Position numbers and translations under genes: made by a program
Notes under the pieces: model-generated
Seen by the model: the letters and a program-made list of their open reading frames with translations, nothing else
Database searches by the model: none
What the model was told of the DNA's origin: nothing
Assembly: GCA_030407315.1 (NCBI GenBank)
Contig: JALQPE010002471.1
Coordinates: 1 to 64,000 of the forward strand
Direction: 5' to 3'
Length of the DNA stretch: 64,000 bases
Origin: Asparagopsis taxiformis
Taxonomy: Eukaryota > Rhodophyta > Florideophyceae > Bonnemaisoniales > Bonnemaisoniaceae
Shown here: piece after piece, positions 20,984 through 31,444 of the stretch
How the letters are laid out: each line of letters begins with the position of its first letter
Position numbering within the stretch: the stretch's first letter is position 1

Positions 20984-22423
20984 ATGGGATCTTTCCCAAA
21001 TTACCGCAGCACCATTTGGGAGCTCATGAATGCGCCTATACCAGAAGCTGAAAATACTTCGCATGATTCAGGAGACGATTACCAGATGACTAGGAACCAA
21101 AATACTGTTCGAAACAGTTTGAATACGTCAACAAACGATTCAATTGGCAGGAATGCACAGCCGCGGGATCAGGAACAAACGTTTCATCCGGATCCCTCGG
21201 TCGTTTGCAACAGAGCTGCAACGTCTATCACACAACGTCGTCTTTGTCCCGCAACTGATTTAGATGAGAACAGCAGTCGCACGCATAGTGAAAGATCCCT
21301 GGACAACATTAACAGCGCTGGTGGTGTTGGGAGAATGGATGGATTGGTTGGCGAAAATGTTGAGGAGAGCGAAAAAGTAGCAACAGAACAAGAGGGATTA
21401 ATAGGGAGCGGAACGAGACCTAGCAGTCAGAGAGGAGCAACGAGAACATATACCAGAAGGAAGTATACTGGCGAAATGGACATCATTCTCCTCTCCAAAA
21501 TCGTTACCGAAAAGGTTCATATTGCTAGGCACGGGAAACGACTCAGATCTTTTGATTGCATTGCGGAGTATCTAAACGAATCTGAGGAATTCGTCGATGC
21601 CATGAAAGAAGAAATCGCAAATAGGACTGGAAGGGAAATCGAGGACGTTCGGATATGGAAAGCAACAGCAAAGACTTGCATGGACAGGTTCACATTTATT
21701 ATGGATCGTTTTAATAGAGGGGAACGGCCGCCTCTTGACCTTCAATCTGAGGAAAGTGCAAAGTACACTGGTCTCTGTGTCCAAATTTCCGAAGAAATAG
21801 CGCATGAGAAGGATGAAAAAGAGGCGAGGAGGAACGAGGAGCGTCGTCATGATGAGGATTTGATAGCTGCAGGTGCCGAGGTGCGCAGGCTTTCTACTCG
21901 TTCTATTTTTTTATCCCCACAGAACACAGTGGACATTCGTGATGCACAAACTATTCCCACACAAGGCAGAGTTGTTCCTGTCACGGAACTTTTTCCCTCG
22001 CCAGCACCGATCACGCTGCTGGGAAGGAGGGGAAGGGAATCGAAACTAGATACATTTTTCAATTCAATGCAGCGAGCAGAGGAACAGAGGATGGAACAGG
22101 CGAAAATAGAAAACGAGCGGCACGAAAAAGAGCTTGAGATAAAAAGGATGAAGGTCGAAAGGGAGAATGTTAATGCTGAGAGGGCTATCAAATTGAAGCG
22201 TGACATGTTCGAAGCGCAGCGAGAGGATGCCAAAGCGAGAAGAGAAGAGGCTGCGAAAGCTGCGGAAAATGTTGCAAAGGAGTTGGATATAAAAAAGGCG
22301 GAAGTGGAGCTTGCTGCTGCTCAGCAGAGAGCGCAGGCAGAAAAAGATAGAGCCTTTTCACAGGCATGGAAAGATATGCGTCGTGATTTGGAGGCGTTTA
22401 AGCGCCATGGCGGTGTTCCGTAG
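20984..22423 (+). CDS. Myb/trihelix-like protein of the Harbinger transposon
   Basis: 479 residues, uninterrupted from ATG. Residues about 1-150 are low complexity and rich in S/T/N/E. Residues 158-250 (YTGEMDIILLSKIVTEKVHI ... VRIWKATAKTCMDRF) look like the SANT/Myb-like DNA-binding domain of PIF/Harbinger ORF1 proteins. Residues about 360-475 form a long charged coiled coil rich in E, K, R and A. In this superfamily the Myb-like partner binds the inverted ends and helps bring the transposase into the nucleus. The gene converges on the transposase. Domain assignment is by eye. Confidence 0.75.
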   Translation: MGSFPNYRSTIWELMNAPIPEAENTSHDSGDDYQMTRNQNTVRNSLNTSTNDSIGRNAQPRDQEQTFHPDPSVVCNRAATSITQRRLCPATDLDENSSRTHSERSLDNINSAGGVGRMDGLVGENVEESEKVATEQEGLIGSGTRPSSQRGATRTYTRRKYTGEMDIILLSKIVTEKVHIARHGKRLRSFDCIAEYLNESEEFVDAMKEEIANRTGREIEDVRIWKATAKTCMDRFTFIMDRFNRGERPPLDLQSEESAKYTGLCVQISEEIAHEKDEKEARRNEERRHDEDLIAAGAEVRRLSTRSIFLSPQNTVDIRDAQTIPTQGRVVPVTELFPSPAPITLLGRRGRESKLDTFFNSMQRAEEQRMEQAKIENERHEKELEIKRMKVERENVNAERAIKLKRDMFEAQREDAKARREEAAKAAENVAKELDIKKAEVELAAAQQRAQAEKDRAFSQAWKDMRRDLEAFKRHGGVP

Positions 22424-23123
22424 TACGGCGGTGGTAGTGCAAATGATAATACATCTTTGTGAGCTGGTAAAAATAGTAAAATACGTACACTGGACGATTT
22501 CCAATCTTGTATTCATCAAGCCAACTATCGCACCCATCCATACCCTGCGAGCGAACGTGTCTTCGTTTGTGGTAACACGTTCGCTACAGAAACTCTTTTC
22601 ATTCCGCTCGCTTGGATCCACCCCTTCCCTTTGAATTCTTAAGTATTGGCAATTGCCAAAGATCAACATTGGCTGCAGGGTAACAGTGGACTTCGCTCAA
22701 CATTATTCATCGCACAGCACGACCATCTACCTGATCAACCCGAGAACAGTCAGTCTACGATATGTGTTTTGCAGCGGCTGCAAACAATTTTAATGTCGAC
22801 CCGTCTATCATATCACGTTGCGTACAATTCCCATGAAAATATGAGGTAACCTAAAATGATGGTCTCGCCGACTGTTTGCCTCTGACACTCGGCACATCGT
22901 CCACGATCCTCATTCAAAAACGCAGCTTATCAAATTTCCGCGCGAAAGCTCGTCATCAATCATGCATCGCACACACAACCCACTACCTTTTTCATCATCA
23001 TCCCAACGTTCACATTAAATGTCCGTCATGTGTACAAAGAGCAACTTGTCCTAGTTTCGCGCACTCAAACATCGTATTCTGACGCTCAGGCGCTTCTTTG
23101 CACTAGTTCCGTTTTCTGCAGCT
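22424..23123. other. Non-coding spacer inside the Harbinger element
   Basis: No gene can be supported. Short frames on both strands lack recognisable motifs. Confidence 0.4.
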
Positions 23124-24207
23124 GTGCACGCAACATTCTTCCCATTGTCCCCCATTATGCTCTCCCTCTCCTATCACAACGGCAACTGTAAAAATTCTTC
23201 ATCGCCTTCATTCTCCACAAAATCTACCGCGCCTCCTATCCCGATTCCTCAAATAGCATCATCCGCTGTTTCGAAAAGCCGAAAGAGGAACGTGGCTACA
23301 CTATCGGACAGTACGGAAACACATGTGGAGGAAGAGCACAACGAGAATAATCCATATGTGATACCGCAATACGCCACGAAGGGGTACATGAAATCAGGTC
23401 ATGAAGAGCTTTCCGTCCCGTCAAAATGTGCTCTATGGCGTGAATTGGAACATGATACGAAACGATTGCACCTCTACGATAAGCATTTCACATCATTAGA
23501 TGTAAAAAAATTGGTTTGTCTATACCATGTACTTCAACGAAAGCTTCCACAACAATCGGCAACATGGGCGTCGTCCACGGTATCTGGATATTGCCGCAAA
23601 CCATGCCAAACAGCGGAGTAACAAATGGTTCCTAGACCGCTGTCTGGGCTGGGATGGCGCATGCGCTGAAGTCAATCCGAAATACCATCAAGAGTTGATG
23701 CAGGAACGCCATTATCACCAAGGTGGATATATGTCTGTCGGGCGAAGAGCGATTTGTGAAATTCTCGTTCACGGACGCGTATAGCGGTGTTGTGCGTGGA
23801 AAGGATGGATTTGGTGTTGATACTTCGCAGCACGCGAGTGAGGAGAAGTATCGTGGACAATTTGTCGGTGTAAGAGAGATCAAATGTAGAACAGCACGAA
23901 AAGTACTACGTCAGATTGGAATGGAAGGCGGGTGGAATTTTATGAGTCTTGATGTGGGAGGGTATGAACTCCCAATTCTGAAGGGCATTGACTGGGAGAA
24001 GGTGCAGATTGACGTGATTGTCATGGAGTACAAACAACGTATTCTGCAAAAGTTTCAGACAGGGGGTATTTTCTATTCGAGAATGTGTTGAAGGATCTGA
24101 TATTCGTGAGAAAGGGAAGCAGGTTTGGTGTTTCAGACCAAATGAGAATGCTGATGCGACGTTTTGATAGAAAGTCACGTCGATTTGAAGGGATTTCAAA
24201 CTGGTAG
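23124..24207 (+). pseudogene. Captured FkbM-family methyltransferase gene, frameshifted
   Basis: Four consecutive frames join into one FkbM-like (Methyltransf_21) protein: frame 1 to about 23523 (ALWRELEHDTKRLHLYDKHF), frame 2 from about 23527 (RPRYLDIAANHAKQRSNKWF, GACAEVNPKYHQEL), frame 3 from about 23723 (FMSLDVGGYELPILKGIDWE, IDVIVMEYKQ) and a last change near 24073 (FENVLKDLIFVRKGS) ending TAG at 24205-24207. DIAAN and LDVGGYE correspond to the SAM-binding DIGAN-type loop and the DVEGYE motif. FkbM enzymes O-methylate sugars or small molecules. At least three frameshifts make the copy inactive. Its place between the transposon genes implies capture of a host gene. Confidence 0.78.
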
Positions 24208-25196
24208 GATAGTGTGGTTGGAGCTTTAGTGCGGGATGTACATCGATTAGCGGAAGAAAATAAAATGGGTGCGTCCAACGTTTCAGGTGGCTGGGTATCA
24301 GGTTTGAGATCGTGGTGAATTAAAAGCAATGGTCAATATGAGAGAAGGTCCACTGTTGTTAGGTTTTGCTACAAAACATGTATAGTTTCTTGAATCAGAA
24401 AACGTGGACGGTTGACTGGTTTGATAAGGAACGTTACTTGCAACTGCAACGCTGTCGATAGGAAACCAAAGTCGGTATAGCGCAATGTCATGTGAAGAAA
24501 TATCAAGGATACATGACGGACATTTTATTACCTCTTTCTCCAAGCTGTAAAATATTGTCGCGGCACTAAGATGCCAGGATAAACGGCTGTTCGCAGTTAC
24601 ATACATGGGATGAAGATACGCGGAAGGACATGTGGAAAGCGAAAAGAGGTACACTCTTCAGTGCTATGTGAGTCTGCATGGGTGATGGAATGTACGCAGA
24701 AAAGTGAAATCATGAGGTGGTTTGTTACACCAAAATGTCTCTTGATACGTTGTAACACGCTTGTGACGCGGAATCGTGAAACCTTGCTCATCGCGATTGC
24801 ATCAATGCGGCCGCGTGGAAAAGACTTTTGTCCCAGGATCATGTCAACATTGACGACGAACGTAGGCACGAATCACAAAATGCTGTACACGGTCGCAGTC
24901 GGGTATAAAGAGAGTTTCATGATTCGTGTGCATCTGCGACAGTGAAGATTGTATAACTCGATCAACTCGAAGCGTGGCAGAAACCGAACCAGGCTACGTA
25001 AGGGCCCAGCGCCTCTCTTCTAACGTTCCAAACCATGCCCCTATTTCGCTCTTTTGTTGTTCATATTTCCTTGCTAGTAAATTAGAATAGGCATGAAAGA
25101 AATGAATTCAGTTTAATAAAGAAAAGTGAAGCTCTCAGATACTTGCACGCCCTATCTCAAGCAAAGAAAATCATTCCACTTGTTTATCTACGCACC
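24208..25196. other. Unassigned Harbinger interior
   Basis: A plus-strand frame at 24610-24945 (111 codons, starts MKIRGRTCGKRKE) opens with ATG and may be a fragment of another captured gene, but I recognise no family. The rest, including the 3' region of the minus-strand transposase, is non-coding. Confidence 0.35.
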
Positions 25197-26353
25197 TTAC
25201 TCCACTTGATATGTACCAATTGATATGTACTCTTCAAATTTGGGCGGTTCGCAATTGAAGTACCTCGAAGTTTGCGTCCCATAAAAGCAAGTACGTATAT
25301 TTGTCAGGATACATGATGCTTGATACCAGGAGGCAACGGGGGATTTTCCGATTCTCATTTTACGAGTGAAATCGACATGAGCAAAATGCTGCTTAATGTC
25401 CTTAAACGCCCATTCCACTGCAGACCTTGCTGCTGACATCCTCTTATTGAATTCCCGCTCCTGCTCCGACACGTCTCCTTTGTATCCCACTATTAGATAG
25501 GGCCTCAAGGAGTACGCCGAATCCGCATAGAGATAGAACTGCCTCCCTCCCAATACCAAATGATTTCTCAACTCATTCTCTAGTCCTGACTCCCTAAACA
25601 GATTCATATCATGACGTCTGCCTTCTACGGGTCCATACAGGTTTCCAATGATTCCATCCGGCAGCGAAACACCCTGGAACTTTAGACAATTACGCTTCTT
25701 GTGCCCGTTATATGTAGCCCTTTGCATGAGTCCTTTTGGCTTACTGATATAAATGTTAGTTCCGTCAAGAAAACCGATACAGCTGTCTAATGGGGCACCA
25801 GATTCTTGTACTTTAAGAGCGTACATTTGTGCTCGGGATTGAATGAAACCGGTGTTAAAAACAGTTAGCAAATGTTCGAACTGGTCAACAAATGCATCCA
25901 GTGCGTCTTGAAATATCTCGCAAAGCACAGGCGCCGTCCGATGAAACTCTTTCTCCAAGTCAATCCACACGCGTGGTGCGCTCAATCTTCTTGTCAATAT
26001 ACAAATGATTCTGTGCCATTAGTTTTGTATCGCCTTCTTCCGGTGTTCCACGTAGAATCAGCCCATCCAATACCTTCAATGACCTGTAGTAAGTGGCATT
26101 TTGTCAGTCGAAAGCGTCTGAAGCACTCAAACTCGTCCAATACGCCCAAATCAAACTCATTTGAAAGTAATGATCTCCTTCGTTCTTCTCTTAAAAGCCC
26201 GTCATAATAGTTATCACATGCCTCCCGGAGAAATATTGATGAGAGGATAAAATCACCAGTGTTGTAAGTATGGCGGAAGCATGCAAATTGCACAAGTGTC
26301 CTCTTTGCCGCTCGTGAAACTGTGAAGTCTCGTTGCCTCTTCATGTCCTCCAT
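25197..26353 (-). pseudogene. PIF/Harbinger transposase (DDE), one frameshift
   Basis: The N-terminal part (26353-25994) ends in STWNTGRRRYKTNGTESFVY and stops. The rest (25997-25197) continues in another frame as CILTRRLSAPRVWIDLEKEF. One added base near 26005 would join them, so this is a single 1-nt defect or a sequencing error. The catalytic part is a DDE_4-type domain with its acidic residues in FLDGTN, YADSAY and AVEWAF, plus YNGHKKRNCLKFQ and VEGRRHDMNLF. It cuts and pastes the element using the 79-bp ends. The convergent Myb-like gene is intact. Confidence 0.88.
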
Positions 26354-26789
26354 TGCTGTAAATTCTAGCTACGTGCATTTACCAAGGCACCAGATCCGTC
26401 TAGCGGAATTCTAGTTTCGCCTGACGATGCTTTCCAGCTCGGCAAAGCCCATAAGAAATGTAATAGATCTGCCCTGAAGTGCATTTCATCAGCATCGCTG
26501 CTCAACAAGAAAAATTTGATGTGCAACATCAATTTGCGAGCTCAGCGAGTGATTACTGCCTTGCAGTCATTCGAACGAAGAGAGACAACTGTCTTTTCAC
26601 TCTACCGTGACGTCCTGAGTCTCATCGTGATGGTGACGGTGAAGAAGTCGAGCAACTTCCTCCTTTACTTATGGTTTTCCGAAAATGCTGTACATGTTTC
26701 GATTCAAACTATCTGTAAGCTAAAATGTAGTAATCTTTACTAAAAGTCTTCTTTGCTCTCCCTTGAACGCAGTAGGCCAAAAGCCTGTG

Positions 26790-26868
26790 CCGTGCTAGCA
26801 CCGCCGCTGCGCAAAATTAGTCACAAATTAGTCACAAAATAGCCATATGACTATTGCCAAATTCCTCC
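26790..26868 (-). repeat. Right terminal inverted repeat, Harbinger
   Basis: 79 bp, pairs with 20268-20346. Followed by the target duplication AGT (26869-26871). Confidence 0.95.
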
Positions 26869-26871
26869 AGT

Positions 26872-27873
26872 AATCCATTTTTTACCAAAACTTTGATTGA
26901 ACTAGGGTTAGCCTACTGACATAGACTGACTGAAGCTGAAGCTCAGCCGATGTCGGATATCATAGCAGTGCAAAAGTTTGGGGTTTGTAGATTAACAGAC
27001 TTCAAGTGCTGATAACCTTACTTGTACAGTACATTCCTCAGCTTCACGACTGTTGCCGCCGCCGTACTGTACTTTAGGAACATTAAAAAACCTTTTTAAT
27101 AAGATTCATTTTACATATATGATTAAAGCTTTTTTCGATCGCCGCCAAGCCGCACCATACAGCCATCCATTTCGGTGTGCTTTTTAAGTATCGGCTTGCA
27201 TATGCAAAGCAGCCTGGTGAAAGCCGGCAGCGTGAACGCCTAGTTTATGGCCTTCAACAAGCAGCTTACCCACCAAATGATCCCTAGTTCAGTAGGGCAC
27301 TGCTGAATGTGGCGGGGTCCGCAGCTCACCACCAGCCAATAGTTCTGAATCATTACACTTGCTGATTGCCGCAGCCATCTGCAACAAAGCGCCGCTTCCC
27401 AGCCGAGTGTATTATGTGCACGCTAAAGTTGATATTACTGAAAGAATGATTGAAGGCAGGAGAGATGCAACAAGCAAAAAACTGGTCGTTCCAACAGCTG
27501 AACAAACCTGCGCCGAGCCGACAATCATACATTGCACAAGTTTGGAAACGTACGCAAGGAGAGACTATTCACAACAGGAAGCAGAAGGTGAAGCCCTTGG
27601 ATCTGTCTTCATTGCTCTCCGCCCAGCCAACGTAAGCACTCTATGAAAACTTCACGCACGTTGTTCGACAAACGCACATAGTCGAGATTAGTGCGCACTA
27701 GAATAGTATAGCTCTCAATCCTTCGAGTTTGATGTCTGAAACAGTCTGCGACAAGGCGACACAACATGATTTAAATTCCATTATTTTAACGAGGGCACTT
27801 TTCTAACTACTTGAATTGGAAGTGCGATAACTACGTGTATCCCTTGATGACATTCGCCTTCATCTCCACTAAA
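26872..27873. other. Region between Harbinger and protease 2
   Basis: No supported gene. A 95-codon plus frame at 27359-27646 begins with TTG and matches nothing recognised. This is the 3' flank of protease 2. Confidence 0.4.
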
Positions 27874-29823
27874 TTAGGCAAACGACCCAGAGCCAAAACG
27901 AAGGTAGCCTTGGTTGTCCCCGCGCGGGTTATCGATGTGGAAGATGCCCATCATCGGATTAGCCCCATTCAACTTCTTCATTGCAATACCAGCGCCCTGA
28001 GTCTCCCATCCAAACCAACCAGGAACCTCTACTAGGTTTGACCATCCACCCGTCACCTCACCCTTGTCATTTAGATCGCGTCCAATCCTGTAGTATCCAT
28101 GATTATCAGTATTCGGGTTGTCGACATGGAAGATTACAATATCTAATTTTCCATTCCCGTTCGTATCAAACACTTCTACTGAACCGCCTTGATTCTCCCA
28201 TCCAAACCACCCGGGTACTTCGATCACCTCGCTCCATCCTCCACGAGCTCGTCCATCGGAGCCAAGGTCATACCCTACACGATAGTATCCTTTGTTGGGA
28301 CCCGACGGATTGTCGATATGCATCACCACAAGATCCTTCGAGGATGCATTTCTGATCGGCGCGACAGTCAAACCACCTCCTTGGTTACTTGAGCCGAACC
28401 AACCTGGAATTTGAATGTGGTTGGTCCAACCGCCAGTCGCTTTCCCGTTAGAGTCCAGTGAAAACCCGACCTTGTAGTACCCATAGTTTTCTCCATGCGG
28501 GTTATCAATGTGGAAAATGATGAGATCCTTAGAAGTACCTGATCGGATATTTCCAAATGCAACGTCACTAGCGTCAGTTCTTTGACCAATCCAGCCCGGA
28601 ACAGGGATGGGGCCAGTCCAGTTGTCAATCTTCATATTCCCGTTGGGTAGGTCATGGACGTTTTTGCCCACCCGGTAGTATGCAGTATTGTCACCTTGTG
28701 CGTTTTCGATATGCATCACAACCAAGTCGTTTGCTGCGTCCTCAGAAATATTTGCAAACGTGATTCCAGCTCCTTGGTTTTCAGGAGCAAAGCCGCCAGG
28801 GACTTCCATAATGCTTGTCCATCGCGGGTGATTTGCAATTTCTCTCACCGTAGGTGATCGGTCAATTATGGCAGATATCTTCATCCCGACGTTGAAACCG
28901 CCGTTCGGACCACATCCACCATTAGTATGGACACCAACAATATCTCTCGAGTGTTCACGAAGAATTCCTGATCCAGAGTTGCCTCCCAGAGTATCAATAT
29001 CACCATATCCAAGACGAACCGAGTTCTCGGCGTCAATAGGACCAGCTTCAATACTTTTCGGGCGTCCAACAGGATGACCAATAATACAACACATATCTCC
29101 AATCACAGCATCGACGTTTGAAACTGGTGTACTTCCGTATACCTGACCGGGCAATTTGTTGTTGGTACGGCCGAGACGAACCATTCCGAAGTCAATGGCA
29201 CCGGAATGGGTATTCTCTACCAGAGCTTCAATGGGATATGCGACAGGTGTACGAATATTACCTTGAGCATCACGCTGATATCCAAACTCTACTACCAGTT
29301 CACGTGCTAGTTCGGCATTAGGGATTGCACTTCCATCATCACGGGTTGGAAATACCCAGCCGCCTGGTCTGAAATTGAAGCAATGGCCAGCTGAGAGGAA
29401 GATATCATCCGAAATAAGCGTTCCAGTGCACCACCTGACACCGGATACATTGCCCGGATTCCTGTATCGGTCCTCAATGTCCGAACGCCAGCGAATGAGG
29501 CCAACAGGGCTCTCATGATCATCTACAAACTCACGAGTGACTCCCAGCGTTCCGTCATAATGCTCTACTTGCTGCGAGTCCCATGTCTGACCACATTGGC
29601 TTTCCAAAGGACCTGACAACGTGAGGAGATCATTGGCAATTGATTCCGACATGTTGGCTGGGGGTGCCTTAGGGGTTGCAATAACGGGATCATACTCGCC
29701 AGGGAAACGGCCTTCTGCTACCATGTTGATTTTAGGAGCGTGGGAGCGAATTGGTGTGGTGCATGATAGTTTGGATCCAGGGCGTCCAATTGGGAGGGAT
29801 GATGCGAAACAAAGAGACTTCAT
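27874..29823 (-). CDS. Trypsin-like serine protease with C-terminal repeats (copy 2)
   Basis: 649 residues from the ATG that aligns with copy 1 (MKSLCFASSLPIGRP). The frame is open 69 bases further upstream, but that stretch contains the TATA box, so 29823 is chosen. The catalytic triad is present: His in SAGHC, Asp in AIDFGMV and Ser in GGNSGSG. The C-terminal half has the same five-unit VPGWFG...GYYRVG repeat array as copy 1, including the DTNGNGKLD loop. It is encoded opposite to copy 1 and lies downstream of the RRM gene on the same strand, repeating the pseudo-RRM to protease 1 order. Both copies look intact and are probably functional. Confidence 0.88.
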   Translation of the reverse strand: MKSLCFASSLPIGRPGSKLSCTTPIRSHAPKINMVAEGRFPGEYDPVIATPKAPPANMSESIANDLLTLSGPLESQCGQTWDSQQVEHYDGTLGVTREFVDDHESPVGLIRWRSDIEDRYRNPGNVSGVRWCTGTLISDDIFLSAGHCFNFRPGGWVFPTRDDGSAIPNAELARELVVEFGYQRDAQGNIRTPVAYPIEALVENTHSGAIDFGMVRLGRTNNKLPGQVYGSTPVSNVDAVIGDMCCIIGHPVGRPKSIEAGPIDAENSVRLGYGDIDTLGGNSGSGILREHSRDIVGVHTNGGCGPNGGFNVGMKISAIIDRSPTVREIANHPRWTSIMEVPGGFAPENQGAGITFANISEDAANDLVVMHIENAQGDNTAYYRVGKNVHDLPNGNMKIDNWTGPIPVPGWIGQRTDASDVAFGNIRSGTSKDLIIFHIDNPHGENYGYYKVGFSLDSNGKATGGWTNHIQIPGWFGSSNQGGGLTVAPIRNASSKDLVVMHIDNPSGPNKGYYRVGYDLGSDGRARGGWSEVIEVPGWFGWENQGGSVEVFDTNGNGKLDIVIFHVDNPNTDNHGYYRIGRDLNDKGEVTGGWSNLVEVPGWFGWETQGAGIAMKKLNGANPMMGIFHIDNPRGDNQGYLRFGSGSFA

Positions 29824-29881
29824 GTTGAGGCAAAGTTGTTGTTGGTCTAAATGGAAGAGGAAAGATGGTCTGGACGATGAG

Positions 29882-29889
29882 TATTTATA
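29882..29889 (-). promoter_or_regulatory. TATA box of protease gene 2
   Basis: TATAAATA on the minus strand, followed by actcatcgtc exactly as for protease 1. It is preceded by aacgctctt as in copy 1. It lies 58 bases before the ATG, against 83 in copy 1. Confidence 0.75.
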
Positions 29890-29892
29890 CAT

Positions 29893-30530
29893 AAATGAAG
29901 AGCGTTAGGAGTATTTGTTTGGGAGATAGACGAGTGGAAGTACGTTTGGGAAAGATCTTTCTTTCGATTTCGAGAAACTACAGAAGGAAAATGAGGTTTG
30001 TCAGAACACAAGTGGGTATGAAAGGAAAGCAACAACATCGCCTGAGGGCAAACATTGTAGCCTGCGAGTTTATTGACAGAGGTGAGTTAAGAGTGATGAA
30101 CTAGGTTTTTACGAGTCTGGATATGCTCTCTTTTCGTTTTTGCGACTGCTGGCCGCTCAAGAACGTCTGACGTCGGCAACTCTGGTATCATATATCGCAC
30201 TAGCCGTGACGAAGCACGTCCGGGAGGTCTGACAGTAGCATGAATCTATCGCTGACTGTTGAAAGTGCTGCTAGCTATCTGCGTGACGCATCGTGCGAAC
30301 GGACATGGTCACTGCATGAGCGACGATGATTTGCTTGGTAAGGAAATGTGAGATATTTTAGCGGTTTAAATTAAACCATGCTGTACTGTGTGTTGACAAA
30401 CAAGGAGGGAGCAGCAATGCAACATATTGACGTTTGGTTCTACTTTCATTCTTCCACACTTCTTTTCCCTTATTGACACAATTCTTTCCGAGTCGACATG
30501 AAATGTCATATTTCCTTTTTCAAGCACTTT
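29893..30530. other. Spacer between RRM gene and protease 2
   Basis: Non-coding. It is upstream of protease 2 and downstream of the RRM gene. The corresponding spacer in the other arm, without the chromovirus, is of similar length (about 0.9 kb from the pseudogene end to the protease ATG, against 0.7 kb here). Confidence 0.45.
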
Positions 30531-31175
30531 CTAGTCAAAAGCTTCTCGAACGGTTAATCGGCGTCCCAGAACGCTACTCGAATCTCCCGAAAGGATGTCG
30601 ATGGCAGCAGAAGCCGCCGATTTCCCAATGATGGTCACAAACCCGAACCCCCGTGACCGACCAGTAACTTTATCATAGATAACCTTAACATCTCCAACTT
30701 CACCAAACTGCTCCATAACGTTTCTGAGAATTTCCTTGGTCACCTTCGGAGCCAATCCACTGACGTATAGTTTGACTCCGATTTTTTGCATCACATTGCT
30801 ATCATCTCCGTCCTCTCCCGATGCAGCGCCTTCCACAAGTAGTTTTGTACCCATAATAGTTATAGCATCATCCACATGAGCTGTCCACGTATTGCGGCAC
30901 TGACTGCAGCGCATGGCAACAGTTGCATTGCGAATTAGTTTAGACGCTGATACGATTTCATCTGCACCACACGCAGGACACGTAACAAATGCCTCATCGG
31001 ATGGATCGATGCGTTCTCGCTTTGCTGTTATTTTCACCCGCACTATCGACGGTGACAGTGATACAAGTTGCGGTTTGGCTGCCGAACAAAACTTTCCAGA
31101 CACAAATGGTGAACGCAAGTCTGGCCGGCCTACGCCCCGAAACGCGTGAACTGCACTAGTGAATGCGGTGATCAT
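30531..31175 (-). CDS. Zinc-ribbon plus RRM protein, probably plastid
   Basis: 214 residues, intronless. Residues 1-52 are basic, rich in S/A/V and lack acidic residues apart from one Asp (MITAFTSAVHAFRG...), like a red-lineage plastid transit peptide with an early Phe. A four-cysteine zinc ribbon follows (TCPACG ... MRCSQC). Residues about 135-212 form one RRM with RNP2 LYVSGL and RNP1 RGFGFVTI. It would bind RNA in the plastid (location inferred). The ATG is 269 bases from that of the divergent Pet127-like gene. A decayed inverted copy lies at 10590-11130. Confidence 0.82.
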   Translation of the reverse strand: MITAFTSAVHAFRGVGRPDLRSPFVSGKFCSAAKPQLVSLSPSIVRVKITAKRERIDPSDEAFVTCPACGADEIVSASKLIRNATVAMRCSQCRNTWTAHVDDAITIMGTKLLVEGAASGEDGDDSNVMQKIGVKLYVSGLAPKVTKEILRNVMEQFGEVGDVKVIYDKVTGRSRGFGFVTIIGKSAASAAIDILSGDSSSVLGRRLTVREAFD

Positions 31176-31444
31176 GTTTCAGCGACAGTGACACAACTTG
31201 CACAGCAGTGACGTCTCGGAACAACGAGTTACAATCAAGTGCGCACGAGCTAGCCCCAACTTAAACGAACGAGACTGTGCCAGTGTTGAGATGTGAAATC
31301 TCGGCCCCCATATAACGTGTACACGTGTGCATCTGTAATAATTAACCAATTTGTCACGCGCACCCATGACGACGACCTGAACGAAATTGAGCCACCCGCA
31401 CGCTTCACATCGCTGCGGAAACTCTCGATGTGGTGCATGTGAGA
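31176..31444. promoter_or_regulatory. Divergent promoter region, RRM gene / Pet127-like gene
   Basis: Only 269 bases separate the two start codons, so both promoters must lie here. I see no clear TATA box. Confidence 0.5.

Larger units (their letters stand above)
20268..26868. mobile_element. PIF/Harbinger DNA transposon, full length (6,601 bp)
   Basis: Inverted ends of 79 bp (one mismatch) start GGAGGAATTTGGC. Flanking bases are AGT at 20265-20267 and AGT at 26869-26871, the 3-bp target duplication expected of PIF/Harbinger. The element carries the two proteins typical of the superfamily: a Myb/trihelix-like protein (20984-22423, +) and a DDE transposase (26353-25197, -). Between them lies a captured FkbM-like methyltransferase pseudogene. 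It sits between the two inverted protease/RRM blocks. Confidence 0.92.

Noticed and set aside
24610..24945. 111-codon ATG frame inside the Harbinger element
   Set aside because: No recognisable motif; kept only as an unassigned region.
27359..27646. 95-codon plus-strand frame near protease 2
   Set aside because: Starts with TTG and shows no domain.
29824..29892. N-terminal extension of protease 2 (23 extra codons)
   Set aside because: It overlaps the TATA box and is absent from the start that aligns with protease 1.
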